Below, in pieces: positions 16,529-25,993 of a stretch of 64,000 nucleotides of DNA; within the stretch, counting starts at the first letter, position 1; the number at the start of each line of letters is the position of its first letter. Source of the DNA: Variovorax sp. (GTDB lineage: Bacteria > Pseudomonadota > Gammaproteobacteria > Burkholderiales > Burkholderiaceae_C). The translations under genes and the position numbers were made by a program. Location: contig JAGIAI010000004.1 of assembly GCA_017744935.1 (NCBI GenBank), positions 62,001-126,000 of the forward strand. The letters are read 5' to 3'. The notes under the pieces are model-generated. The model had not been told where the DNA came from, did not search any database, and was given only the letters and a program-made list of their open reading frames with translations.

Positions 16529-16999
16529 TCAGTCCTGGCTCGGCGCGCGACTCAGGTCGTTGTTGGCCTTGACGATCTCACGCAGCATGCGCATGAACGT
16601 CTGCTGCTCCTTCCTGGGCAGCGGTTCGAGCATGCGCGTCTGGGCGCGCAGCACGGCTGGCTCGACCTCGCCCAGCAGGGCCTGTCCTTCGTCCGTCAGG
16701 CTCAGCAGACGGACCCGCCGGTCGTCCGGCGAGGCGCTGCGCACCATCAGGCCGCGCGATTCCAGCCGGTCGATCACGCCCGCCATCGTCGAGGTATCGA
16801 GCCCGATGGAGCGGGCGAGCGAGCGTTGGTCGATTCCCGGCGTGCGTCGGATCGCCTGAAGGCTGGCGTACTGCACTGGCGTCACACCGAAGGGCTCTGT
16901 CTCCTGCAGGAACACCGCGACAGCGATTTGCTGTAGCCGTCGGATGAAGTGGCCGGGAAGGGCTTCGAGATCGAGGTCCGCTGAATCGGTCGGGGGCAT
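16529..16999 (-). CDS. MarR-family transcriptional regulator
   Basis: A 156-residue winged-helix regulator. The recognition part IDQRSLARSIGLDTSTMAGV and the wing RSASPDDRRVRLLSLTDEG are diagnostic. It is divergent from the flavin hydroxylase, with a palindrome-rich gap between them, so it most likely represses that gene and releases DNA on binding an aromatic acid. It converges with the hydratase gene, whose stop lies 36 bp away. Confidence 0.92.
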   Translation of the reverse strand: MPPTDSADLDLEALPGHFIRRLQQIAVAVFLQETEPFGVTPVQYASLQAIRRTPGIDQRSLARSIGLDTSTMAGVIDRLESRGLMVRSASPDDRRVRLLSLTDEGQALLGEVEPAVLRAQTRMLEPLPRKEQQTFMRMLREIVKANNDLSRAPSQD

Positions 17000-17016
17000 G
17001 GGATGAATGAAGAACT

Positions 17017-17090
17017 AGGGTTAACCCTTGATTGATGAAGATCAATTCTATCCTTACACTAATCATCAGCACACTGATTATCAGCATTAG
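17017..17090. promoter_or_regulatory. Palindromic operator region between MarR and hydroxylase genes
   Basis: The gap holds a perfect 12-bp palindrome AGGGTTAACCCT (17017-17028), TTGAT/ATCAA arms at 17028-17032/17041-17045, and TAATCA/TGATTA arms at 17060-17065/17075-17080 flanked by CTAAT (17059-17063) and ATTAG (17086-17090). Such paired AT-rich dyads are typical of MarR binding sites that overlap divergent promoters. Which dyad is bound cannot be decided by eye. Confidence 0.55.
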
Positions 17091-17128
17091 GTCCAATCTC
17101 TCCCTCTCACTTCATTCGGAGCACAGTC

Positions 17129-19030
17129 ATGCAGTTCTATCGCGACGGATACCGCCCTGGCGACCCTGATATCCACCCGGCCTCGCCTCAGGCGCTCGCG
17201 CGGACGGCGGAGCTTCCCGCCGAAGTCGACGTGTTGATCGTGGGCACGGGCCCGGCCGGCACGGTGCTAGGCGCCCAGTTGTCGGTGTTCCCGGGCATCA
17301 ACACCCGCATCGTCGAGCGCCGCGCCGGGCCTCTGCAAGTGGGGCATGCTGACGGCGTCGCGTCGCGCACGGTCGAAACCTTCCAGACCTTCGGGCTCGC
17401 GGATGCGCTGATGCGCGAGGCGTTCTGGATCAACGAGGTGCGGTTCTGGGGTCCGTCCGATCAGGACCGATCGAAGATCGTGCGAACCGGATGGGTGCCG
17501 GACGCCCCCGAGGGCCTGAGCGAATTCCCGCACGTCATCGTGAATCAGGCGCGCATGCAGGAGTACCTGCTGGACTACATGGCCAAGTCACCGAGCCGGC
17601 TGGCCACCAACTACGGCATCGAGTGCGCCGCCATCGAGGTCGGCGAAGGCGAGTACCCCGCGAAGGTCACGCTGCGGCACGTCAGCGGCCCCGATGAGGG
17701 CAAAGAGTTCACGGTGCACGCCAAGTATGTCGTTGGCTGCGACGGCGCGCGCAGCAATGTGCGCCGCGCGATTGGGCGCGAACTCCACGGCGATGCCGCA
17801 AACCATGCCTGGGGCGTGATGGACGTGCTCGCGAACACCGACTTTCCCGACTGGCGTACCAAGAACGTGATTCAGTCCGCGGGCAAGGGCAGCCTGCTGA
17901 TGATCCCGCGCGAGGGCGGCACCATGGTGCGTCTGTATGTCGATCTCGGCGAGGTGCCCGCGGGCGATTCGGAAATCCGCAAGACCACGGTGGAGCAGAT
18001 CACGGCGGTCGCAAACTCGATCCTGCATCCGTATTCGATCGACGTGAAGTCGGTCGCGTGGTCGTCGGTGTACGAAGTGGGCCAGCGGGTGACGGACCGG
18101 TTCGATGACGTGCCCATCGGCGACACCACCGGGCGCCTGCCGCGCGTGTTCATCGCCGGCGACGCCTGCCACACGCACTCGGCAAAGGCCGGTCAGGGCA
18201 TGAACGTGTCGATCCAGGACACCTTCAACCTTGGCTGGAAGCTTGCCGCGGTGCTCGAAGGGCGCTCCCCCGCGTCGCTGCTTCACAGCTACTCGGCCGA
18301 GCGCCAGTCGGTCGCGCAGGATCTGATCAACTTCGACCGCCACTGGTCGGCCTTCATCGCCCAACCCACGGTCGACCCGGAGCATCCCGAACGCGGCGGC
18401 GTGACTTCCGAGCAGATGAAGGCGGAGTACGGGCGGCAGCTGCGCTACGTGGCAGGCCAGGCGACGAAGTACAAGCCGTCGCTGCTGACCGGGAACGACA
18501 CCTACCAGAACCTGGCGACAGGCTTCGAGATCGGCACCCGCTTCCACTCCTCGCCGGTGATCCGGGTCGCCGACGGCAGGCGCATGCATCTCGGCCACGT
18601 GCACGTCGCCGACGGGCGCTGGCGCATCTACGCCTTCGGCGACACCGCTCGCGGCCTGCGCGACTTCGCGCGCTGGTTCACCGAATCGCCTGCTTCGCCC
18701 GCTCAGCGCTTCGCCCCTGCGGGTGCGGACCTGGACGCGATCGTCGATGTGCATGGCATCTTCCGCAGCGGCCATCACGAAGTCGATATCGGCACGGTCC
18801 CCGCGATCCTGCGTCCCTGCTCGGGGCCGCTGGGCTTGCAGGATTGGGAGAAGGTGTGGGCGGTCGACCCGCGCGACGACATCTTCTCCGCGCGTGGGAT
18901 CGACGGCGCCGGCGCGATCGTCGTGGTCCGGCCCGACCAGTACGTCGCACACGTGCTGCCGCTGTCCGCGCGCGATGAACTGAGCGACTTCTTCGCCGGA
19001 TTCCTCGTCGAGCCGGCAAGAGGCGCTTGA
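17129..19030 (+). CDS. mobA: Flavin aromatic hydroxylase, 3-hydroxybenzoate 4-monooxygenase-like
   Basis: A 633-residue FAD monooxygenase of the phenol hydroxylase group. The Rossmann motif is GTGPAGTVLGAQL (about 39-51), the DG motif is GCDGARSNVRRAIG, and the flavin GD motif is VFIAGDACHTHSAKAGQGMN. A C-terminal thioredoxin-like dimerisation domain (about 460-625) is present. Length and the start MQFYRDGYRPGDP fit MobA, which converts 3-hydroxybenzoate to protocatechuate with NADPH and oxygen. The divergent MarR regulator and nearby hydratase support an aromatic catabolic role. Exact substrate is inferred; a phenol or other hydroxybenzoate hydroxylase is possible. Confidence 0.85.
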   Translation: MQFYRDGYRPGDPDIHPASPQALARTAELPAEVDVLIVGTGPAGTVLGAQLSVFPGINTRIVERRAGPLQVGHADGVASRTVETFQTFGLADALMREAFWINEVRFWGPSDQDRSKIVRTGWVPDAPEGLSEFPHVIVNQARMQEYLLDYMAKSPSRLATNYGIECAAIEVGEGEYPAKVTLRHVSGPDEGKEFTVHAKYVVGCDGARSNVRRAIGRELHGDAANHAWGVMDVLANTDFPDWRTKNVIQSAGKGSLLMIPREGGTMVRLYVDLGEVPAGDSEIRKTTVEQITAVANSILHPYSIDVKSVAWSSVYEVGQRVTDRFDDVPIGDTTGRLPRVFIAGDACHTHSAKAGQGMNVSIQDTFNLGWKLAAVLEGRSPASLLHSYSAERQSVAQDLINFDRHWSAFIAQPTVDPEHPERGGVTSEQMKAEYGRQLRYVAGQATKYKPSLLTGNDTYQNLATGFEIGTRFHSSPVIRVADGRRMHLGHVHVADGRWRIYAFGDTARGLRDFARWFTESPASPAQRFAPAGADLDAIVDVHGIFRSGHHEVDIGTVPAILRPCSGPLGLQDWEKVWAVDPRDDIFSARGIDGAGAIVVVRPDQYVAHVLPLSARDELSDFFAGFLVEPARGA

Positions 19031-19197
19031 CGCGGCGGGGCCCGCCTCTCGAAGCCGTCCTCCGTGTTCTGCTCCGCAGGTGGCTGCTGACAAGGAATTG
19101 AGGCGTGATCGACTATTCGTCGCGGCCCCGGCCCATATCTTGATATAGCGCCGTCGCGCGACCGGAAAAACAGGTCCGGAATACTTCAGGAGCAGTC

Positions 19198-19377
19198 ATG
19201 ACCGAGGATCTCAAGAGCCCAGAGCTGGACTCCGAGCACATTTCTCTCAACGGGTTGCATGAACTGGAGTACTGGAAGGAGACGCTCGATTGCGACGAGC
19301 TCACACTTCGAAAGGCGGTGGCTGCGGTTGGCAACGCTCCCGAGAAAGTCCGCGCATACCTTGTCGAGCGCAGGTAG
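19198..19377 (+). CDS. DUF3606 small protein
   Basis: A 59-residue protein. LHELEYWKETLDCDELTLRK, then AVAAVGNAPEKVRAYL match the DUF3606 pattern (a YW pair, a short helix, AV-VG, VR-L). Members are small soluble proteins of unknown function, frequent in stress-related gene neighbourhoods of soil proteobacteria. AGGAG lies upstream of the ATG. An ATATC/GATAT dyad at 19135-19146 lies in its leader. Confidence 0.75.
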   Translation: MTEDLKSPELDSEHISLNGLHELEYWKETLDCDELTLRKAVAAVGNAPEKVRAYLVERR

Positions 19378-19400
19378 CCGGAGTGCCCAGGCCCAGTGGG

Positions 19401-21572
19401 CTAATAGTGCACGGACAGATGGACCTGCCGGCTGCCGCGCTGGTTTTCGATGAAGGCCACCACGCGCTGCTCCACCCGCTGGAAGCCCAGGTCCACCAAC
19501 TGATCGCCCACCTTCATGTGCCGCACCTGCAGGCGATCGATGTCGTGCGGCAGGCGCGGCTGACTCACGTGCAGCGCCATCCGCGCAGTGTCGACGTGGA
19601 GGCCCAGGGTGGCCTGCAACAGCATGAAGACCGATCCCGCGGCCCATGCCTGGGGAAGACAGGCCACCGGGTAGGCGATCGGAGGCTCGCCAGCGTCGCG
19701 CCTGAAGCCGCAGAACAGTTCGGGCAGGCGCATTCCGAAGAAAGCGGCCGCCTCGAACATGCCGCTCATCAGGTGCACGATGCCGTCGCGCTCGCCGTAC
19801 CGCGCCATGCCCGCCGCGCACAGCACCACGTCATGCGGCCATACCGAACCGTTGTGATAGGACATCGGGTTGTAGCGCGCCGCCTCCGGCGGCAGGGTGC
19901 GGATGCCCCATCCTGAGTCGAAGGCGCCCGTCAGCAGCTGGCGGATGACGGCCTGCGCACGCTTGGGCGATGGCAGGCCGCAGTACAGCAGGTGACCCAC
20001 GTTGGAAGAGCGAACTCTGCAAGGCTGCCCCGCGCCGTCGAGCGCGAGCGCGTAGAACTGCAGATCGTCGAGCCAGAAGCGCTGCTCGACCGCGCGTCGC
20101 AAAGCTTCGGCGCGGCTCTTCCAATGCGCCGCTGCGTCATCGTCTTCGCGCGCGGCGGCGAGTTCGGCCATGGTGAGATAGGCCCGGTAGGCGTAGCCCT
20201 GAACTTCGATGAGCGCGATCGGTCCCTCAGGCGAACTGCCGTCTTCGTGGAACACCGAATCGTCGCTGTCCTTCCACCCCTGGTTGGCCAGGCCACTGGC
20301 TTCGCCGCGCGCGTAGGTGAGGAATCCATCCGCATTGCCCGCGCTGCTGCGCTCGATCCATCGGGCCGCATTGTTCAGTGCGGGCCAGAAGCCATCCACT
20401 GCGTCTGCGCCGCCCATGCGAGTCGCATACGCGCCTGCGAGCACGATGAACAGCGGCGTGGTGTCGACCCCGCCGTAGTACTTGGCGAAGGGCAGCTCGT
20501 CCACCGCCGCCATCTCGCCCTTGCGTGTCTCGTGCATGATCTTCCCGGGCTCCGAGTCGCGGAAAGTGGACGTCTGCACCGCCTGGTTGCGCGCGAGAAA
20601 CGACAGCACACCATGCGCGAGCGAGGTGTCGAGCCAAAGTGTCTGCAACGCGGTCACGATCGCATCGCGCCCGAAGGGCGTGGAGAACCACGGAATGCCC
20701 GCGTACGGGTACGGTCCCGTCGGTAGCTCGGTGGTCAGCAGCGCGAGGTCGGCGCGCGACTTGTCCATCCAGTGCTGGAACAGGCGGGCCGATGAATAGG
20801 TGCGCGCGCCGCGGCGCTGCCGCTTGCGCATGCTGCGCCGTGCAGACGCGGCAGCGGCGCGATGACGCATGCGGCCGGGCACTTCGCCGGGCGAGGGCCC
20901 GACCTCGATATAGAGCACCCAGGGCTCGCGATCGGGCACATCGACGAGAAACTCTGCATGCGATTCGTCCAGGTTCGCCGGCTGCTCCGAGAACTTGATG
21001 TTCACGCTTCGAAGGACCTTGTCCAGCCCTTCATAGCTGAGCTGCGCGGTGCGTTCTTCCACCACCGTGGGCCGCGACACGCCGCGCTGCGAGCGTTGCT
21101 GTCCGCGCACCTCGAACATGTCGCGGAAATCGGCGCCGAATTGGATCGTCAGCGGCGCCCTGACCGGTGCGTGCCCGTAGTTGAAGAGACTGATGCGCTC
21201 GAAGATGTGGCCGCACCACAGAAGGCGCTCCCGTTCCACATGCACCACCCCTTCGGGCGTGGCCGACTCGCCCAGCGGCGGCAGGGGTTGGTTCGTCATG
21301 TGGGCCGCAAAGAACACGTTGTCCTGGCTCACCCCGCCCGAGAGCAGCGAAGGCCGGCGGCCGCCGAAGCGAAGTCGGAAAGTCGAAAGCAGACGCGTGT
21401 CGTTCACGAAGAGGCCATCGGCGGCGCCGGTCACATCGCCGTAGACGTCGGCGACCAGGAAGGTGTCGCCTTCCTTGAGCACGAAAAGTCGCTGCGGACT
21501 GCGTTCGATGAGTTCCTGCGTGTCGATTCCCTGGAGCGCGGGCTCCTGGGTCATACCTTGTCCCTGGCTCAT
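19401..21572 (-). CDS. Amylo-alpha-1,6-glucosidase, glycogen-debranching type
   Basis: A 723-residue enzyme with an N-terminal GDE_N_bis domain (RLFVLKEGDTFLVADVYGDV, FVNDTRLLSTFRLRFGG) and a C-terminal (alpha/alpha)6 barrel of the GH15/GDE_C type (GIPWFSTPFGRDAIVTALQT, GWGIRTLPPEAARYNPMSYH, NGSVWPHD). Acidic residues in FSTPFGRD, the WKDSDD segment and the C-terminal barrel are candidate catalytic sites. A start at 21572 is preferred because AAAGGTG lies 8 nt upstream; an ATG at 21587 overlaps the stop of the glycosyltransferase gene. The pair probably makes and trims a glucan or glucoside. Confidence 0.9.
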   Translation of the reverse strand: MSQGQGMTQEPALQGIDTQELIERSPQRLFVLKEGDTFLVADVYGDVTGAADGLFVNDTRLLSTFRLRFGGRRPSLLSGGVSQDNVFFAAHMTNQPLPPLGESATPEGVVHVERERLLWCGHIFERISLFNYGHAPVRAPLTIQFGADFRDMFEVRGQQRSQRGVSRPTVVEERTAQLSYEGLDKVLRSVNIKFSEQPANLDESHAEFLVDVPDREPWVLYIEVGPSPGEVPGRMRHRAAAASARRSMRKRQRRGARTYSSARLFQHWMDKSRADLALLTTELPTGPYPYAGIPWFSTPFGRDAIVTALQTLWLDTSLAHGVLSFLARNQAVQTSTFRDSEPGKIMHETRKGEMAAVDELPFAKYYGGVDTTPLFIVLAGAYATRMGGADAVDGFWPALNNAARWIERSSAGNADGFLTYARGEASGLANQGWKDSDDSVFHEDGSSPEGPIALIEVQGYAYRAYLTMAELAAAREDDDAAAHWKSRAEALRRAVEQRFWLDDLQFYALALDGAGQPCRVRSSNVGHLLYCGLPSPKRAQAVIRQLLTGAFDSGWGIRTLPPEAARYNPMSYHNGSVWPHDVVLCAAGMARYGERDGIVHLMSGMFEAAAFFGMRLPELFCGFRRDAGEPPIAYPVACLPQAWAAGSVFMLLQATLGLHVDTARMALHVSQPRLPHDIDRLQVRHMKVGDQLVDLGFQRVEQRVVAFIENQRGSRQVHLSVHY

Positions 21573-21586
21573 CGCAGCACCTTTCA

Positions 21587-22636
21587 TCACGCAACTGCGG
21601 GCAGGCTCATGGCCAGCAGCCGGTGATAGAGCTCGACATACGCGGTCGCCATCGCACGGGCGGAAAACCGGCGTTCGAAGGCCGCGCGTACGCGGCGGCG
21701 GTCAAACTGCACCGCGCGCTTCACCGCCGCCACGGCTTCCTCTTCGTTGTCGACGATGAGGCCGCTCACGCCCGGTTCGAGAACTTCGGGCACCGACCCG
21801 CAGCGCCATGCGATGACCGGCGTGCCGCATGCCATCGCCTCGATCATCACAAGCCCGAAAGGCTCCGGCCAGTCGATGGGAAACAGGAGCGCGCGCGCGT
21901 TGCCGAGAAAGGCGGGCTTTTCGGCTTCGCTCAACTCGCCCAGGTACTCCACGAGCGGATGCTGAAGCAGGGGACGAATGCAGGTCTCGAAATAGGCGCG
22001 GTCGACGGGATCGACCTTCGCCGCGATCTTGAGAGGCAGGCCCGCACGGACCGCGATGTCGATCGCCCGGTCCGGCCGTTTCTCGGGCGCGATGCGGCCG
22101 AGAAATGCGAGGTATCCGCCCGTCGACCTCGTCGGCAGGCGCAAGAGCGACTCGTCGACACCGTTGTAGACGGTACCGAACCAGTTGGCGGAAGGTATGG
22201 GCTTGCGCTGCTGCTGCGAGATCGACACCAACGGAAACTCGTTCCACCGTCCGTAGACCTCGGCCAGATCCGTCAGATCCAGCCGTCCATGGATCGTGGT
22301 GAGTGTGCGTTCGGGCATGTCCTCGAAGAAGGGAAAGTGCAGCAGGTCCATGTGAAAGTGCACCACATCGAACTCGTCGGCGCGTTGCCTTACCTCGCTC
22401 ATGAGCAGCAGGTGCGCGGCGAGGTCCGACTTGAGCGGCGCCGGATCGAGCCGCAGCGGCTGCTTTCGCATCGGGACCAGGTTCGCGCGCGTGCGCGAGC
22501 CGCCGGCAGCGAAGAGTGTGACTTCATGGCCTTGGTCGACCAAGGCGTTGGTGAGGTTGGCGACTACGCGCTCGGTGCCGCCATAGAACGTCGGTGGCAC
22601 TGCCTCGCAAAGTGGCGAGACCTGGGCGATCTTCAT
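21587..22636 (-). CDS. Glycosyltransferase family 4 (GT-B fold)
   Basis: A 349-residue retaining glycosyltransferase. It starts MKIAQVSPLCEAVPPTFYGG (acceptor loop), has YLAFLGRIAPEKRPDRAI at the hinge and the donor-site E-x7-E motif in EPFGLVMIEAMACGTPVIAW. No membrane helix, so it is cytosolic. The stop touches the first codons of the glucosidase gene, so the two are an operon. Related pairs occur with glycogen or trehalose-like metabolism; donor and acceptor are unknown. Confidence 0.9.
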   Translation of the reverse strand: MKIAQVSPLCEAVPPTFYGGTERVVANLTNALVDQGHEVTLFAAGGSRTRANLVPMRKQPLRLDPAPLKSDLAAHLLLMSEVRQRADEFDVVHFHMDLLHFPFFEDMPERTLTTIHGRLDLTDLAEVYGRWNEFPLVSISQQQRKPIPSANWFGTVYNGVDESLLRLPTRSTGGYLAFLGRIAPEKRPDRAIDIAVRAGLPLKIAAKVDPVDRAYFETCIRPLLQHPLVEYLGELSEAEKPAFLGNARALLFPIDWPEPFGLVMIEAMACGTPVIAWRCGSVPEVLEPGVSGLIVDNEEEAVAAVKRAVQFDRRRVRAAFERRFSARAMATAYVELYHRLLAMSLPAVA

Positions 22637-22777
22637 CTTTGTCTCCGCGAAATGACGAGCTAGGGATGTCTAAAAAATAGGCCCACTCCTTGCGGAAAAG
22701 CAAGAGGAAGACACGCCGTCTCAGCCGTCTGTGCGACATCACACAGCCGTTCGGCGCGAGCGGGATGCCTGTGTACC

Positions 22778-24217
22778 TCAGGGCGCCGGGCTTCCCGCGT
22801 GGGGCGTGCCGTTGTCGCGGCTGTCCGTGCCGGCTTTGGACCAGGTGGCTGATCCGGGCCGCGTGAGATCGTGCGCGGGCTTTACCTCGGGCGGCCAGGG
22901 CGCCGCGGCGTCCGATGATTTCGCGAGCCGCTTGCGCAGGTCGGCCACCTGGTCGGTGGTGACCGGGGACGCCTGGTTGTCCCAGCTGTTGCGCACGAAG
23001 GTTGCGACTGCCGCGATCTCCGCGTCGTCGAGCTTCCATGCAAAGGCGGGCATCGCGAATGCGGTGGGCGCGGCGTCGGTTGGGCGGTGTTGTGCGCCAG
23101 CGAGGATGTAGTGAAGTACCGTGGTCGGATCGCGTTGCTGGAGATTGGCGCTCGATGCGAGCGGCGGGAACGCGCGCTGCACGCCCTTCGCATCTTCGCG
23201 ATGGCAGGCGGCGCAGTTGTCCGTCCAGACCGCCTCGCCCTGCGCCATCTTCGCGTTTGCCGGAATGGCGATGGTGCCCATTGGAGAAGGCCGCAGGCTG
23301 GCGAGGTAGGTGGCGACGGCATGGATGTCGGCGTCGGTCATGCGCGATGTGGAGAACGACACCACTTCCGCCATTTCACCTGATGCGCCGCTGTGCACAT
23401 TGCGGCCCGAGCGCAGGAACTCGAGGACCGCCTCGCGCCCCCAGGCACCGATGCCGGTGCGCCGGTTGGGCGTGATGTCCGGCGCAAACCAGTCGGCGAA
23501 GCGGCCACCCCGGAATGCCTCGTCCTTTTCCGGGCCGCCCAGGCGATTGCGGGGCGTATGGCACGCCTGGCAATGCCCCAGGCCTTCGACGAGATACGCG
23601 CCGCGATTCCACTCCGCGGATTGCGCCTTGTCCTGCTCGAAAGTGCCCTTGTCGAGGTACAGCAGGTTCCAACCCGCCATCAACGCCCGGATGTTGAATG
23701 GAAAGTGCAGCTGGTTTCGATCGACCGCGTGGTTCACCGGCGGCAGCGAGCGCAGGTAGGCGAGCAGCGAATCGCTGTCTTCGCGCGTCACGCGCGTGTA
23801 GTACGGGTACGGGAAAGCGGGATAGAGGTGATGGCCGTTGCGATCGATGCCTTCGTGCAGCGCGCGATAGAAAGTGTCGTTGTCGTAGCGGCCGATGCCG
23901 GTGTCTGCGTCGGGCGTCAGGTTGGCCGACAGGACGACGCCGAAGGGCGTCTCCACCGGTCGGCCGCCGCTGAAGGGCGTTGCGCGTGGCAGGGTGTGAC
24001 ACGCCACGCAATCGCCCGCTGCGGCGAGATAGCGGCCGCGCTCGATCTGTTGCAGGTTCGCGCCCGCTGCGGGTACGGCGAGTGGCGGCTGGTTCGCGGA
24101 GCCGCTCGGTTGGCCCGCGGCCCGAAGCGCAAGCAGCGATGCGGCCCCCGCGAGCGCGATTCCCGTGATCAGCGCGAGCTGCCGCGGTCGCGCACGAGTG
24201 GTGGTCATGCGCGTCAT
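22778..24217 (-). CDS. Triheme cytochrome c subunit of a membrane sugar/alcohol dehydrogenase
   Basis: A 479-residue exported protein with an N-terminal helix (LALITGIALAGAASLLAL) and three CxxCH heme sites: CVACH (residues 70-74), CQACH (around 217) and CAACH (around 345). This is the layout of the cytochrome subunit of gluconate 2-dehydrogenase and related alcohol dehydrogenases, which passes electrons from the flavin subunit to ubiquinone. The ATG overlaps the stop of the GMC gene by 3 nt. Met4 is an alternative start. Confidence 0.92.
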   Translation of the reverse strand: MTRMTTTRARPRQLALITGIALAGAASLLALRAAGQPSGSANQPPLAVPAAGANLQQIERGRYLAAAGDCVACHTLPRATPFSGGRPVETPFGVVLSANLTPDADTGIGRYDNDTFYRALHEGIDRNGHHLYPAFPYPYYTRVTREDSDSLLAYLRSLPPVNHAVDRNQLHFPFNIRALMAGWNLLYLDKGTFEQDKAQSAEWNRGAYLVEGLGHCQACHTPRNRLGGPEKDEAFRGGRFADWFAPDITPNRRTGIGAWGREAVLEFLRSGRNVHSGASGEMAEVVSFSTSRMTDADIHAVATYLASLRPSPMGTIAIPANAKMAQGEAVWTDNCAACHREDAKGVQRAFPPLASSANLQQRDPTTVLHYILAGAQHRPTDAAPTAFAMPAFAWKLDDAEIAAVATFVRNSWDNQASPVTTDQVADLRKRLAKSSDAAAPWPPEVKPAHDLTRPGSATWSKAGTDSRDNGTPHAGSPAP

Positions 24218-25977
24218 GCCAGTGGCCCGGGTGACTTCAGATAGCGCGTGCGGATCGCCTCCGCCGCGAAGTAGGCCAGTGCGGCGACGGTGCCGGTCGG
24301 GTTGTAGCCCGGGTTCTGCGGAAACGCGCTCGCGCCCAGCACGAACAGGTTGCTCACATCCCAGCTCTGCAGGTATTTGTTGACCGCGCTGGTGGCCGGA
24401 TCGCTGCCCATGATCGCGCCGCCGGTGTTGTGGGTGGTCTGGTACGGCTCGACATCCCAGCTCCCGGTTCGACGGGAGACCTTGATGCTCGCGGGCTTCA
24501 TGGCCTTCGCAAGCTCGCTCGCGCGATCCGTCAGGTAGTCGGACATGCGATGCTCGTTGTCGCTGAAGTCGAAGGTCATCCGCATCAGCGGTCGGCCGTA
24601 GATGTCGCGATAGGTCGGGTCCAGATCGAGGTAGTTGGTGCGGTGGCTCATCACCGCGCCGTGCGTCGCGATGCTGGTCGAGCGCAGGTAGCTGTGCGCG
24701 ATCGCCTTCTTCCAGCCGCTGCCCCAGGTGGGCGTGCCCTCGGGCGTGGCATGCGACTCGATCGGGCGCGCGCCCGTCTGCACGATGCCCATGAAGCCGC
24801 CGCCGATGAAGCCGAGCCCCGCGTGGTCGAAGTTGTCGCCGTTGAATTCGTCGATCAGCATGCCGTGGGCGCCCGCGCCGATGAACGGGTTCATGAGCTT
24901 GTCGTCGTAGAACACGTTCACCGACGAGGTGATCTGGTAGGCGTAGTTCTTGCCGATCACGCCTTCGCCGGTCGTGGGGTCGTAGGGCCGGCCGATCTTC
25001 GACAGCAACAGAAGCCGCACGTTGTGCAGGATGTACGCGGACAGGATGATCAGCTCCGCGGGCTGCTCGAACTCCTGGCCGGCGGCATCGATGAAGGTGA
25101 CGCTCACCGCGCGTTTGCCCGTGGAGTCGAGGTTGATCTTCGTCACCTCCGCTTCGGTGCGGAGCGTGAAGTTCGGCTTGCGCATGAGCACCGGCAGGAT
25201 GGTGGTCTGCGCAGTCGCCTTCGAATAGTTGCCACAGCCGAACTTCTCGCAGAAGCCGCAGTAGGTGCACGGCGCGAGCTGCACGCCCAGCGGGTTCGTG
25301 TAGGCCTGCGACATGTTGGCGCTCGGCTGAGGGAAGGGCTTGTAGCCGAGCTCGCGCGCGGCCTCGGCAAAGAGCGTCGGCGGATAGCTCATCTTCATCG
25401 GCGGCGTCGGGTATTCGCGCTGGCGCGGCCCTTCGAACGGATTGCCGCCATCGACGATCGAGCCCTTCAGGTTGCCTGCCTTTCCGGCGATGCCACACAG
25501 GTATTCGAAGCGGTCGTAGTGGGGCTCCAGTTCGTCATAGGTAATGCCCCAGTCCTGAATCGTCATGCCGTCGACCAACTGTTTCGCGCCGTAGCGTGCG
25601 AGGTTGTGGGTTTTCGCGACAAAGTCGCTCGGCAGGAAGCGCCACACCTGGCCGTTCCAGTGCACGCCGGAGCCGCCGACATTGGTGCCCGGCAGGAAGG
25701 AGCCGAGACGGCGCATCGGCAGCGCGAGCTGCGAAGGGTTGTTGCGGATCGTCAGCGTCTCGTGCGCGAGCGGCTCGAACAGGGCGTGCCGCCAGTAGTA
25801 GCGCAGCTCGTCCTGCGCGAAGGTGGTTGCGAAGTCGGTTGGCGTGTCGCGCCAGGTGCCGCGCTCCAGCGCGAGGACGTTGAGCCCCGCGTCGGTGAGC
25901 TCCTGGCCCATGATCGCGCCGGTCCAGCCGAATCCGATCAGCAGTGCGTCGACGGAGGAAAGTCGGGTGGCCGCCAT
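24214..25977 (-). CDS. GMC-family FAD dehydrogenase subunit
   Basis: A 587-residue flavoprotein related to gluconate 2-dehydrogenase large subunits. The dinucleotide-binding motif is GFGWTGAIMGQEL (15-27) with the acidic residue in LALERG. SGVHWNGQVWRF is the GMC signature region, and the C-terminal HNTGGAIMGSDPATSAVNKY plus NPTGTVAALAYFAAEAI hold the active-site histidine and Asn. CTYCGFCEKFGCGNYSKA adds a cysteine cluster typical of this subgroup. It should oxidise a sugar, sugar acid or polyol in the periplasm; the substrate cannot be read from sequence. Confidence 0.92.
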   Translation of the reverse strand: MAATRLSSVDALLIGFGWTGAIMGQELTDAGLNVLALERGTWRDTPTDFATTFAQDELRYYWRHALFEPLAHETLTIRNNPSQLALPMRRLGSFLPGTNVGGSGVHWNGQVWRFLPSDFVAKTHNLARYGAKQLVDGMTIQDWGITYDELEPHYDRFEYLCGIAGKAGNLKGSIVDGGNPFEGPRQREYPTPPMKMSYPPTLFAEAARELGYKPFPQPSANMSQAYTNPLGVQLAPCTYCGFCEKFGCGNYSKATAQTTILPVLMRKPNFTLRTEAEVTKINLDSTGKRAVSVTFIDAAGQEFEQPAELIILSAYILHNVRLLLLSKIGRPYDPTTGEGVIGKNYAYQITSSVNVFYDDKLMNPFIGAGAHGMLIDEFNGDNFDHAGLGFIGGGFMGIVQTGARPIESHATPEGTPTWGSGWKKAIAHSYLRSTSIATHGAVMSHRTNYLDLDPTYRDIYGRPLMRMTFDFSDNEHRMSDYLTDRASELAKAMKPASIKVSRRTGSWDVEPYQTTHNTGGAIMGSDPATSAVNKYLQSWDVSNLFVLGASAFPQNPGYNPTGTVAALAYFAAEAIRTRYLKSPGPLA

Positions 25978-25993
25978 TGCGATCGAACCCCCT

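Noticed and set aside
17588..19093. A 501-codon minus-strand frame
   Set aside because: Antisense to the flavin hydroxylase, with no recognisable motifs.
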